Source: Miscanthus floridulus (taxonomy: Eukaryota > Streptophyta > Magnoliopsida > Poales > Poaceae). From it: a stretch of 64,000 nt of DNA. The notes beneath the pieces were generated by a model, which was given only the letters and a program-made list of their open reading frames with translations, was not told the origin of the DNA and did not search any database. The stretch covers positions 95,106,802 to 95,170,801 of the forward strand of contig NC_089581.1 of the NCBI RefSeq assembly GCF_019320115.1, in the 5' to 3' direction. This document shows, piece by piece, positions 44,926 to 55,469 of this stretch (position 1 is its first letter; each line of letters starts with the position of its first letter). The position numbers and the translations under genes were made by a program.

Positions 44926-47900
44926 ATGTATGACGAGGTTGGTGTGAATGTTCTGCAGGGAAACGATGATGATGTGGACATGCCTGATGTAGCCATCCAC
45001 GATTCTGACGAGGAACCCGGTGTCAACACGGAACCTATGGTCATAGTTAATAATATGTTTAGAAACACGCTAGCTGATGACACCGAGGATAACGATGGCA
45101 TTTCTCAGCTGTTACGTAATGTAGAGACCGGATGTCTTAGTGAAAGACAGCTGAGAAAGCTAGAGAAAATGAGACAAGATGGCAAAACACCATTGTATAG
45201 GAATTGTCCAATGAGCAAACTGGAAGCCGACATCATGCTGTTAGAGTTCAAATCGACAAACGGATTGAGCGATAAATGCTTCGATCAGTTGTTAGGTATA
45301 ATAAGGAAAATGCTTCCAGAAAAAAATGAGTTGCCAGAAAAGACATACTTGGCTAAGCAAATGATCTGCCCCATCGACCTCGAGGTTGAAAAAATCCACG
45401 CATGTTCCAATGATTGCATATTGTACCGTGGAGAAAAATACAAAGACTTGGACAAGTGCCCCAAGTGTGAAGCTCCACGGTACAAGGAAGGGCCGTCAGA
45501 TGAGGGTACCAAGACCAGAGGAGGTCCCATAAAGGTTGTTTGGTATTTCCCTATAGCCCCCGGGTGCATAGGTTGTTTGCATGTGCAAAGTCAGCCAAGC
45601 TGTTGCGCTGGCATGGTGAAGAGCGTAAGAAAGATGCAATGATGAGGCACCCCGCCGATGGGCATGACAGGAGGAATGTCAATACTATGTTCTATAAGGG
45701 CATCGGTGGAGAGGTAAGGCACCTTTGGTTTGCTTTGAGCATAGATGGGATGAATCCTTTCAACCAGGTTAGAAGCAATCATAGCACCTGGCCAGTGACG
45801 CTCTGTATATACAATCTTTCACCTTGGGTCTGTATGAAGCGGTCGTACATCCAGATGCCACTACTGATCCAAGGGCCAAGACAACATGGGAATGACATCG
45901 ATGTGTTTCTAGAACCAGTGCTCGATGAACTAGTGGAGATGTTTGAAAAGGGTGTGCCGGATGTTTGTGACGAGTACAAAAAGGAACATGTCACGATCAA
46001 GGGAGTACTTATCGCTACAATCACCGACCTGCCAGGTCGAGGTTCGTTGTCCGGAGAGAAGACAAAAGGCTATACTGGATGTGTCGAGTGCTTGGACGGC
46101 ATCGATGCGGTAAATCTGCCAAATAACTCAAAGATAGTTTATATGGGACACCGTAGGTTCCTACCTAAGGATCACCCTTACCGCAGGAACAGAAAAGATT
46201 TCAACGGTACTATTGAGAAACACTTAGCTCCAAAATATCGAGATGGGCCTGTGATACTTCGAGAACTCAACAAACTGAAGGTTGTCCTTGGGAAGGGGGA
46301 CAATGCAGTAGCAGCGCCTGATGGGAGCGTTTGGAAGAAAAAATCAGTTTTCTGGAAACTACCTTACTGGCCATTTCTGAGTGTACACCACTGTCTTGAT
46401 CCCATGCACATTACTAAAAACGTGTGCGCTAACACTCTTAACACCTTGATGGACATCAGGGGGACATCGAAGGATTCACTAGCCACACGCCTGGACATGC
46501 AACACATGGGAATCAGGAAGGAGCTGCATCCCATGGAGCTAGAGAATGGCTAGTTCAAACTTTCGGTTGCATCATGGACATTGAAGAAGGAAGAAAAGCG
46601 TGCGCTTATTTATTTCTTCAATGAACTCAAAGTCCCGATGAGCTACTGTGCGAACCCGAAGAGGCTAGTGAACATGAGAGAACTCAAGTTCAACTATGTC
46701 CCTATGAAGGCCCATGACTGTCATGTCATTATGACTCAGCTGCTCCCTGTTGCCCTACGTGGTATCCTCCCCCAAAGGTCCGCGCCCCAATCATAAAGCT
46801 TTGCTCGTTCTTCAACACGATCTCAAAAAAGGTCATTGATGTGTCCACGCTAGAGCAGCTGCAGCGGGACATAGCCGAAACTCTCGATAGGCTTGAGATG
46901 CATTTCCCGCTGACTTACTTTGATATCTCATTGCATCTGCTCATTCATCTTGTTGACCAAATTAGAGCCCTTGGCCCAATGTACCTGCATCAGATGTTCC
47001 CTTTCGAAAGATTGATGAAAGTTTTCAGGAGGTATGTTAGGAACAGATTCAGGCCAGAAGGGGGCATGGTTGAAGGATGGTCAACGGAGGAGGCCATTAA
47101 GTTCTGCACATATTATCTAGACATCAAAAGGGCTGGAGTTCTAGAATCTCATCATGAGGGAAGACTATGTGGCAAATGAACGATTGGAGATAAATCTGTT
47201 ATAGTAGACGACCTTGTTTCTTTTAGATAGGCATAGTTCGCTGTTCTCCAGCAAGCCGAGGGTGTGATGCCATACATTGACGAGCACGAGCAATCGCTGT
47301 AAACTCTGTATCTGAGCAGGTCACAGGCTTGGCTAGATAAAAAACATAAGGAGGAATTTGTCAGCTGGTTGCGACGTCGCTTGCTTGGAATAAAGTTGGG
47401 TAATCAACTAGATGCCCTAGCCAAGGGACCTTCGAGTACATATCTTAAGTATCAAGGGTATGGGATCAATGGATTCACATTTTACACAAAAAAACAAGAT
47501 GGAAAGAGCACATACCAAAATTGTGGTATTCATTTTGATGCTCACGACAAAAACGGCAATGTGTAGACGACATACTATGGTTTCATAGATGAGATATGGG
47601 AGCTAGCCTATGGTCCGTTGAAGGCAGCTCTTTTTCGCTGCCAGTGGGTCTAGCTTGAGGAAATCAACACTGATAGCGAAGGGTTCACTACCGTTGATCT
47701 CACTAATACCGCATACAGAGACGACCCCTTTGTCCTTGCAAGAGATGTTATGCAAGTCTTCTATGCAAGGGACAACAAGAGAAAAGGAAGGCTAAAAGTG
47801 GTCCTAGAAGGGAAAAGGAAGATTGTCGAAGTCGATGGAGTGACGGACGAAGAAGACTACAGGGGCTATCAGGAAATGCCTCCATTCGGGGTGAATGTAC

Positions 47901-47992
47901 CCCTACCTATCCTTCAAGAGGGTGACGAACCTGCTTACGTACGAATTGATCACAATGAGGCTCTCATTGTTGATGCACCTAAAGATAGTTAG
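44926..47992 (+). pseudogene. TNP2-type CACTA transposase, frameshifted
   Basis: The first ORF (44926-45642) holds the N-terminal part (YRNCPMSKLEADIMLLEFKS, CPKCEAPRYKEG). A one-base shift in a C-run near 45558 leads to the transposase core (HRLFACAKSAKLLRWHGEE, FALSIDGMNPFNQVRSNHST, VECLDGIDAVNL, HHCLDPMHITKNVCANTL). A TAG at 46551-46553 (ENG*FKL) interrupts it. The same phase resumes, then a second shift near 46770 (GILPPK to GILPQR) leads into the DUF4218 part (THFPLTYFDISLHL-like, GMVEGWSTEEAIKFC). A DUF4216-like part (47570-47992, AYRDDPFVLARDV) ends the gene after another TAG near 47652. The product would cut the element ends. With at least four lesions it is inactive. The start was chosen as the first ATG in the N-terminal frame, and an upstream 5' UTR exon lies near 44.5-44.65 kb. 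Confidence 0.92.
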
Positions 47993-48025
47993 ATTATTGT
48001 TAACTATGTAATCATTATGCGGACG

Positions 48026-48567
48026 TTGTATGTAACACCCAAAATTTTTACCACAAATTAGCAATTAATTCTTAGCATTTATTAAATTTTCTAGGTATTT
48101 TTAACTTAGGCCAAATAATAAATATTGAATAAATAAAATAAACTATAAGTTTAGAAACTTGTTTGTTGCATTCATGCTGAGTCATATGGGTTTTGATTGA
48201 GTGTAGGGCTAGAAGATTTGAAATTTGTATTCAAAACTTATTTGAATTTGGCTTAAAAATGAAAATGGAGAAAATAGAATTTGATAAACATTTGATTTGA
48301 AAAAAAGGGAGAAAGACACCTTCTGGCCCAGCTAGCCTGGCCCTCTTCCCCCTCCTCCTCCCGCTGGCCTGTACCGGCGGCCTGCCCGCGACTGCACCGC
48401 GAGGCCTGCTCGCTTGGGCCCGCTGCTCCTTTCCCGCACCGGTCCACACCGCGCGTGGCCCAGTTTGGCGCCCTGGCCTGCTCGGCTTTTCCCGCAGCAC
48501 GCGGCCAAGCGCCCGCTAGCTCGGCCCACCGCTCGGCCTTCATCACCCGAAGCCACCACGTCGCTCG

Positions 48568-48602
<35 letters not shown>

Positions 48603-51095
48603 CGCGTCTGGACCCACTCGTCAGCCGCGTCGTCCACCTTCCTTCCCCGGCGCTCCCCTTCCTTCTTTTGCTCGGCCATGGCGCGTCACCGATGGAAAGT
48701 CACCGGCGCCGTTTGGAAGGTGCCGAGCCCCTCCCTGCTTCCCTTCCTTATTCCGCGCACCACCCGGCCTATAAAACCCTGAGCCGACCCCGCCTTCTCT
48801 CCCCACCTTTGCCCGCTACCGAGAGCCACCGCCGCCGGTGAGAGCCTCCCCCTTCCGAGCGCGAACGCCGACGCCAAGGCCACCCGAAGCATCGCCGGAT
48901 CTTCCCGCGCCTGTAGGTACATCCCATTTCGCATTTTGGCGCTGTTTTGCCCGGCTACACCCTCACCCGCGCTCTCTCTCTCTCTCTCTCCAGTTCGCGG
49001 CCACCGTCGACGACCCGCCTCGGAGCCTTCCCGGACGCCGCGTTCCCCTCCAGGCGACTCACGGTGAGCCCCTCCACCTTCCCGTGCCCTCAGCTTTCGT
49101 TTTGGCGCCCTAGGAAGCCGTAGCCCAAGGTCCCGGCGCACCGGCCATGGCGCCGCTGGCCTCTCTTTCTTCCCCGGTGAGCCACCGCCCGGATCTCACC
49201 CTGCGCCGTCCGATCATCAAGGAACGGTCCAGATTAGCTGGTACCGGTTCGGTCCACAGCGGACCGTGGACTCAGTCCACCGTGGCCGCGTCAGCGCCCA
49301 CGTCAGCGCGCCCACGCCCGCGTGGTGCACCGCGCCCATTGAACAGCCGCCACGTGTCGACCCGTCAGCATCCCCAGTCAACCCGCAGTCAACATCCGGT
49401 CAGCCATGCATGTTTTGCAGAAAAGCCCCCACTTTTTCCAGAAATCAACCCGCGGTCCAGTCCAGTTCAAACTAATTTTTATTTAGTCCTGTTTTTATTC
49501 ATTCAAGTCCCTGAAGTTTCCAGAAATAGTAAGCCCGGTCCAGATTTCATTTAAATTCAGATTTTTAATTATTTTAATTCGAAAATAGGTTAGTTTATTT
49601 ACAGAATTGCCATTACATCTTATTTCATGCATAACTTTCACGTTTTAAGTCCGATTTGAGTGATTCTTTCGCTCATGTGTTCGTAGAAATGCGTAGAACA
49701 GATCTGTAAGCTTTTCAACATATGTTTTCACTGTTTGGTGTACTGTTCTAATAGAGTTCTATCTTGTATGCATGTAATGATTGGAATGATGCTTGATTGA
49801 TGATTGGATCACGATTAGAGGGTGAGCCATTCGAGGTGACTGAGGACCCCCAGCAGGATCAGCAGTATTCCCAGGACGACTTTGAGGAAGGCAAGTGTAC
49901 CAAAGGCCCCTTGTTACCTATGAACTACTACCACTTACATTCATGCATGAGTTTAATTTGAATTGCCTTTAAGGACTTTACCTAGATGATTCATTGTACC
50001 ACATATCCTTGATACCTAGGTTTATTGGGTAGGCATTTTGGATAGATGCTGCAGCGCTTAATATGAAGTAATTGTTAAACATATTTAAAGACTATATGCA
50101 ATGTGATAAAATGGAGCTTTTTAGCAACAGATAGGGGGCTGGAGTACGGGGTTGAGTACTCTAGTGCCTCTCCATAAGGACTTTATCCTGAAGCGGCAAC
50201 CCAGGAGGGACCGTACAACCCCGAGTGTCAAATGGCTCTGACTTTAACCTATTATCTAGTTTGTACTAGCTCGTCTGTAGCTCCAGTAAGGGGTAAGAGG
50301 GTATCTTTCCTTTTTCTGTTAGGGTGTGCACCGTGCTGCGATGCCCACGTGTGCCATTCCTTTGTAGCTACGATTTGTTAGTGCAACTAGCTAAGGGTTT
50401 CATAGTGAAACTCTGCCACACTTCCTAGGAAGAGGTGTAGTGGGTCTCGCGAACCCTGGCATTGGGAATCACGGCTCGATGGGTAAAGATGTACAATTTC
50501 TGCAGAAATAATTAACCTGTTATAACAGCCGTGCTCACGGATATGAGCGGTCTAGATCCTTCAAGATTAGTGGTTACTGTGGATGATGGATGGTTGGGAT
50601 TTGAGACAAAGCTGGATGATACTTTAATACCACTTGGGAATTGGGACTGTTCATTAAAGTAGTAATTCAGGTTGCTAAAAATTGATCAACTAAAATTTGC
50701 GAACCGCAGTCAAACAGTGTCAAGCCTATTTGAGCCTCATAGATCCCTTTCTTATACTTGCTAAGCATGGTGAGCTTACACTTGCTTTACATCAAATGAA
50801 AATCCCGGATGGGTAACAGATAATGGATATGAAGAGTTTCCGGAGGATGTCCAGGACTACTAGGAAGACGTTCACCAGTTGGAGTCCCTGTGGCAGTTGG
50901 GCTAGTTTTTCCGCTGTGTTTGTAATAATATTACCTTTGAGCAAACTTTGTATTTAACTTTATGATGAGATATGCGATGTAATAAGTACTTTACTTTGAT
51001 ACTACTGCAATTTGTGATATGTGTGTGTTTGGACATCCTGGGCGCACATATATGAGTACTTGGTTTTGCTTTGCAAAATTGGGTGCGACATTGTA
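48026..51095. mobile_element. Solo LTR (3,060 bp) with 5-bp target duplication TTGTA
   Basis: The LTR 48031-51090 starts TGTAACACCCAAAATTT and ends AAATTGGGTGCGACA; TTGTA stands on both sides. It lies 38 bases after the end of the TNP2 gene. It contains a GC-rich block with CT microsatellites (48570-48600, 48970-48990) and a TATA box CCTATAAAACC near 48766. No gag or pol is present, so this is the product of LTR recombination. Long open frames within it are compositional. Confidence 0.92.
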
Positions 51096-51339
51096 TCAGT
51101 AATTCGCACTGAATATTTAATTTATATTTTGTGCGCATCTCTACAATTTAATTATTGACTTTGTAATCAAATATTAAGATGATGTTCACAAACACTATTA
51201 TTTGATAATTATAGACCATTAATTAATTATCATAGAATTAAATAATCAAGACACAAATTTTTGTGTTATTTTAGAATATAAACTAACTGCATTATTTCTA
51301 TTAATAAATAAATAAAGAAAAATAAACTAAGCGAACTCC

Positions 51340-51560
51340 CTATCCTAGCTCAGCGGTTAAGGCCGCACACTCTGTACTCTGAGACCGCGCTCGAATCCCA
51401 GGTGGACCAAACTTTTTTGATTTTGCATTTATTATTTAGTAGTGCATTACAATGGGATAAAAGAAAAAAATAAAACCATTCTAACCGAACTTCCTATCCT
51501 AACTCAGCGGTTAAGGCGACGCACTCTCGACCCCGCGACCCGCGCTCGAATCTCAGGCGG
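51340..51560 (+). repeat. Two tandem tRNA-like segments in the CACTA region
   Basis: Near 51345-51412 and 51493-51560 are two similar copies, 148 bp apart. Each has an A-box-like TAGCTCAGCGGTTAAGG / TAACTCAGCGGTTAAGG and a B-box-like GCTCGAATCCCAGG / GCTCGAATCTCAGG at tRNA spacing. The acceptor stem does not pair, so they are not functional tRNAs. Confidence 0.6.
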
Positions 51561-51659
51561 GCCAAACTTTTTTATATTTTTTACAAAAAGGATGCGATGG
51601 TAGGCTCCAAACCGATAGTATTTTTTATATTTTTTTAATAAAAGATGGCGGCAGGGCCC

Positions 51660-52110
51660 TTCACTACTAGTTTTGGTTTTAAAACCGGCAGTGATAGCTT
51701 CTATCACAGTCGGTTGCTCAAACCGACAGAGAAGGCCTAATTCATTGTCAGTTTTTAAACTAAAACCGACAGTGATGTGTAGACGCTCCTCACATGCCAA
51801 CAGTGCTCCCATGACCACAACAGTTGGAGCACTGCTCCCACCTACCCCGACAACTTTAGTTTAGAAATAAAAATATACCACGACTAAAATGACCCTCAGC
51901 CAAGAGCTAGCCTCTCCATGCATGTTGGTTTCAGTCAGGCCTTATCAGCTATGATATAATGTTTTCCTCTCACAATAAACCACAGATATCATTATGCATC
52001 GTAGTCCACCAAAATAGTGCACATATGAGGCCACCTTCACTATCGGTTCTATTTAAAAACTGGCAGTGATGTCCATGCCCCCTATATAAAACAAACTACC
52101 GGCCACATAC
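51660..52110 (+). promoter_or_regulatory. Internal CACTA motif cluster and promoter of the second gene
   Basis: Several copies of the CACTGTCGGTTT motif in both orientations (51668-51775, 52040-52073) are followed by a TATA box (CCCTATATAAAACAAAC, about 52080-52096). The next gene begins about 110 bases downstream. Confidence 0.5.
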
Positions 52111-52207
52111 ATCGATCCCACCCACCCACGAACTCTCGCAGTCTCATTTCTCATGTTTCACTCTCACTTCTCAAGACATCCACTCTCTCTCTCTACGTGA
52201 TTTGGTC

Positions 52208-53432
52208 ATGGCTCCTATATTTTTTAATGGTATTGATATGTTGTCTTCTCCAATATTCTATCTATATTTATTTGATCTATATTTATATTCATGTTTCTTT
52301 GCATTCTACATTTATATATATTCTTATTCCTTGCATTCGATCTATATTTAATTATGTTGCCACATTTTACTTGAAAGAATTTTTTTGTGCATATATTTTA
52401 TGTTCATATTTTTTTTGCATTTTATCAATCAGGTGGTATAAACAATGGACCTCCCCCACCACAAGAACCAGGTTTCCACCCTGGCGATGAGCCATTCGCT
52501 CCTAATGTGGCCATTCCACGGTTCCCTGTTTCAGCTATTGTATGAAATATTTTCCAACATCTTTAGTTTTTTTATGCTAACAAATAAGTGTAATTAGTTT
52601 AATATCATTGTTGCATGCATATATGTCGCAGACTATATCCCTAATAGATTGGCTACAAACAGCACTTAGCTGGTTCTTTATCTCGGACATCGTCGAGAAC
52701 ACGACATCTAATGCAAGTGGTTGGCTATCGACGTGTGAACTCAGTTTTTTCATCCCTTTGAGGGGTTAAAATCATCGGAACCATATCCACGGGACGGGAA
52801 TACAGAGCCCGGACCTGATAAGCGCCCAATTAAGTGTCATGCGCATCTGTTTAGAGGCACTTCGACGTATTTGCTATGATGTGCCTGATTTCTCGCACTT
52901 CAAGGCACTTGCTTTGAATGCTGGTGATATCCCCGTTCCGCAAGCAAGCGAATGGTTTGTGAGCTACAACCATGCAGATGTGGTAAAATGGTCACTTATA
53001 CCTGAGTCATGGTTATTTGTTGTTTATTATTGTAATAATATTCTCTAATTTTTTCTTTTTCTCCACGTGCAGATTGCGCTATAGGACCTTACCTATGTTG
53101 CATGTGGCTTGTGGGCCGTTCTAGACCAAGCTACGAAGCAACTCGGGTACGATTGGGACTTCTACAATAGAAACCTCGACCAGCTCACTATAGAAGGACG
53201 CCGGTACTATATAAGGATTACTAACAGGGGCAGTGGTCGTTCAGTAGGTTACATCTATGGCCGACCATTCTTTCGGTATTATGAGGCACGAGAGAGTGCA
53301 CTCATACGGGCATTGGACTTCATCGATACAAGCGGATACATAATCCATGACATCCCTTACCATATATGGCTACAGAGGCATGTTAGTGTGTGTGGCTCGA
53401 TCGATTCTGGTAGTGATTCTGATAGTAATTAA
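52208..53432 (+). pseudogene. Second gene of the CACTA region, unknown protein, damaged
   Basis: An ATG at 52208 opens a short exon whose donor (AATG|GTATTG) joins in phase to 52434-52540 (GGINNGPPPPQEPGFHPGDE). The next acceptor (about 52631) gives TISLIDWLQTALSWFF, after which the frame is lost near 52770. Downstream pieces are MRICLEALRRICYDVPDFSH to 52981, and, from 53073, IAL*DLTYVACGLWAVLDQ through RALDFIDTSGYIIHDIPYH to a Ser/Asp-rich tail (SGSDSDSN) ending at 53432. A TAG near 53082 stands where Gln is likely. I do not recognise the protein. Position suggests the accessory DNA-binding role that TNPA has in En/Spm, but that is inference only. Confidence 0.5.
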
Positions 53433-53564
53433 TGTTTATTTAGCTAGGTTTTCAAGGCCGTAGTTTAATTGGGTTCTAATTTTAATATGTACGGCTTTGT
53501 GTGTTTAATTATTGTCATGCATGTAATTCGTGTAACATTTATTGGGCAACTAGAAATATATATT

Positions 53565-54475
53565 CCGGTGTCGTATTGGTCTCAAAATTATTCTCAGGCT
53601 TCCATGTGCCACGTGTGAAGAAAACACCAAATTTGGGATTTTTCGGAGATGGTTTGCTACTTTCTGAGGTTTAATTGAATTTCCGCGCGACGACAGTCTA
53701 CCCACGAAAAGATTCGGAATGGTGCCAAACCTTTATACAGGCTCTAATGTGCCATAGGGATAAGAATTTTATGGAGGTGGATGAAAAAATCTATTGGGTC
53801 CAAGATGAAATTCACCCTCTTTTGTCTCATTTGGCACAGATAAAAATATAATAAATAAAAAAATGATCAGAAAAACCTCAGATCCTGTGTGGGGTCTTAA
53901 TTTGGGTGTACAGGTTTGCCAAAAAAAATTCAAGCCATTTCGACATAGGCAGAGTATACATGCTTCACAGAGGTATATTTGTCTTTTCATCGAACCATGA
54001 CTATACACATAGGTTATCAAGGTTTATGTGGTTCATAGGCATTCCGGTATCGTATTGGTCTCAAAATTATTCTCAGACTTGCATGTGCCACGTGTGAAAG
54101 AAATACCAAGTTTGAGATTTTTCGGAGATGGTTTGCTACTTTCTAAGGTTTAATTAAATTTCCACGCGACGACACCTATTAATTATAGGTTGAACTGAGT
54201 GTACCCACGAAAAGATCCAAAATGGTACCAAACTTTTACATAGGCTCTAATGTGCCCTAGGGATAAGAATTTTGTGGAGGTGGATGAAAAAAATCTATTA
54301 GGTCCAAGATAAAATTCACCGTCTTTTGTCTCATTCAGCACACAGAAAAATATAATAAATAAAAAATTGATTAGAAAAACCTAAGATCCTGTGTGTGATC
54401 TTAATTTGGGTGTATACGCTTGCCAAAAAAATTTCAAGCCATTTCAACATAGGAATACATATGCTTCTATTTATT
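53565..54475. repeat. ~480-bp tandem duplication
   Basis: A block starting ATTCCGGTGTCGTATTGGTC at about 53566 repeats from about 54042 (ATTCCGGTATCGTATTGGTC) with roughly 90% similarity. It includes GGAGATGGTTTGCTACTTTC and TAAGAATTTT(A/G)TGGAGGTGG in the same order in both copies. No coding region is seen in it. Confidence 0.85.
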
Positions 54476-54504
54476 CAGTATATAAAAGAATTTTTTAATA
54501 TATA

Positions 54505-55027
54505 TAAACATCACTGTCGGTTTTAAAAAACCGGTAGTGATAAGAAGAAATCGACAGTGATGCTGGTTATCACTGTCGGTTTATTTTGAAAACCAGCAGT
54601 GATATATAAAAAATTAAAAAAAAATTATGCTAGCCCTCAGGTTTGAGCTCGAGTCTCAGGCTGCAGAGTTGAGAGACTTAACCGTTGCGCTAGTATAGGA
54701 TGTGTGCCAAGGTTTATTTATTTTTTATTTTTGACCTTTAGACCACTTAATAAATTATAAAATAAAACCAAAAAAATTGTGCCGCTCGGGATTCGAACAC
54801 GGGTATCGGGGGCTAAGTTGCGGGGTCTTAACCATTGTGCTAGTAGGAGGTATTTGAAAGAAGTGAAAAAGATAACGTACTTATGCTGTAATCGCTACAC
54901 GGCAATCACTGCCAGTTTAAAGAATGGCCTGACAGTGATATTTCTACATCACTGTCGGTTTAGACTTAAAACCGGCAATGATGTACTCCATCACTGTCGA
55001 TTTATAATTAGAACCGGCAGTAATGAG
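54505..55027. repeat. Right-side CACTA motif clusters
   Basis: Two clusters of the TCACTGTCGGTTT motif and its inverse (54508-54603 and 54905-55024) are separated by the two minus-strand tRNA-like segments. They match the left subterminal motifs, so the true right end of the element should lie close by. Confidence 0.8.
54640..54850 (-). repeat. Two tRNA-like segments in inverted orientation
   Basis: Reverse complement of 54777-54848 has A-box-like CTAGCACAATGGTTAAG and B-box-like GTGTTCGAATCCCGAG. Reverse complement of 54640-54703 has CTAGCGCAACGGTTAAG and a weaker B box. They face the plus-strand pair at 51.34-51.56 kb across the second gene. Confidence 0.6.
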
Positions 55028-55029
55028 GT

Positions 55030-55364
55030 CTTGTATAAAAGCCCGGCGTGGGTTGAAATTATCCAAATTTCAACCCCGCGCCAACCGTTCCCAGCCCTGC
55101 GCTCCTCTTCTTCGATGCCGACGCCCGTGCACCGCCCCAAGCCAGAGCACCCACCCCCCGCCCCCCGCACCGCCGTTCCCAGCCCCACGCTCCTCTTCTT
55201 CGACGTCGACGCCCGTGCACCGCCCCACACCGGAGCACCCGTCCACCGCCCCCGCGTCGCTGTTCCCAGCCCCACGCTCCTCTTCTTCGACGCCGACGCC
55301 CGTGCACCGCCCCACGTCAGAGCACTCCCCACGTCGTCCACCGCCCCTTGTTGGAGCACCGCTG
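55030..55364 (+). repeat. GC-rich 87-bp tandem repeat after a TATA-like box
   Basis: CTTGTATAAAAGCCCGG (55031) precedes three units starting GTTCCCAGCC at 55087, 55175 and 55262. Each has CTCCTCTTCTTCGA(C/T)GCCGACGC and CGTGCACCGCCCCA. It could be the 5' UTR/first exon of another transcript cut off by the Copia sequence; open frames here are compositional. Confidence 0.6.
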
Positions 55365-55469
55365 AAAGGTCCTAATGGCTAGAGAGGGTGAATAGCCTAT
55401 TAAAAATTTCTACAACAACACTTAACAAACCGTTTAGACAATTATGAGGCGAAGCAAGTATTGCGCTAG
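55365..55469. repeat. Fragment of a second, related Copia LTR end
   Basis: TGAAAGGTCCTAATGGCTAG with about 40 further bases resembles the end of the adjacent LTR (TGAAAGGTCCTAGTATGGC at 55470) but diverges after it. It looks like the start of an older relative's LTR into which the present element inserted. Confidence 0.6.

Larger units (their letters stand above)
44208..55364 (+). mobile_element. CACTA (En/Spm-type) element, right end lost, with nested insertions
   Basis: It starts with CACTAC inside the RPA-like exon. The first 270 bp carry inverted subterminal motifs ATCACTGTCGGTTT / AAACCGACAGTGAT. The same motifs recur at 51.66-51.79, 52.03-52.08, 54.50-54.61 and 54.90-55.03 kb. A TNP2 gene and a second gene lie between. 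The expected GTAGTG end and 3-bp duplication are not seen before Copia LTR sequence at 55365. The internal motif clusters could also mean two related CACTA elements nested in each other. Confidence 0.75.

Noticed and set aside
44926..45642. Independent 238-codon gene
   Set aside because: It is the N-terminal part of TNP2, separated from the core only by a one-base shift in a C-run.
48231..49554. Several 90-150-codon frames in the 3-kb solo LTR
   Set aside because: GC-rich leader with CT microsatellites; frames overlap on both strands and carry no recognisable domain.
51345..51412. Functional tRNA gene
   Set aside because: A- and B-box-like strings are present, but the acceptor stem does not pair and the anticodon arm is not convincing.
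54991..55382. Pro/Ser-rich frames on both strands
   Set aside because: Produced by a GC-rich 87-bp tandem repeat read in every frame; not evidence of a gene.
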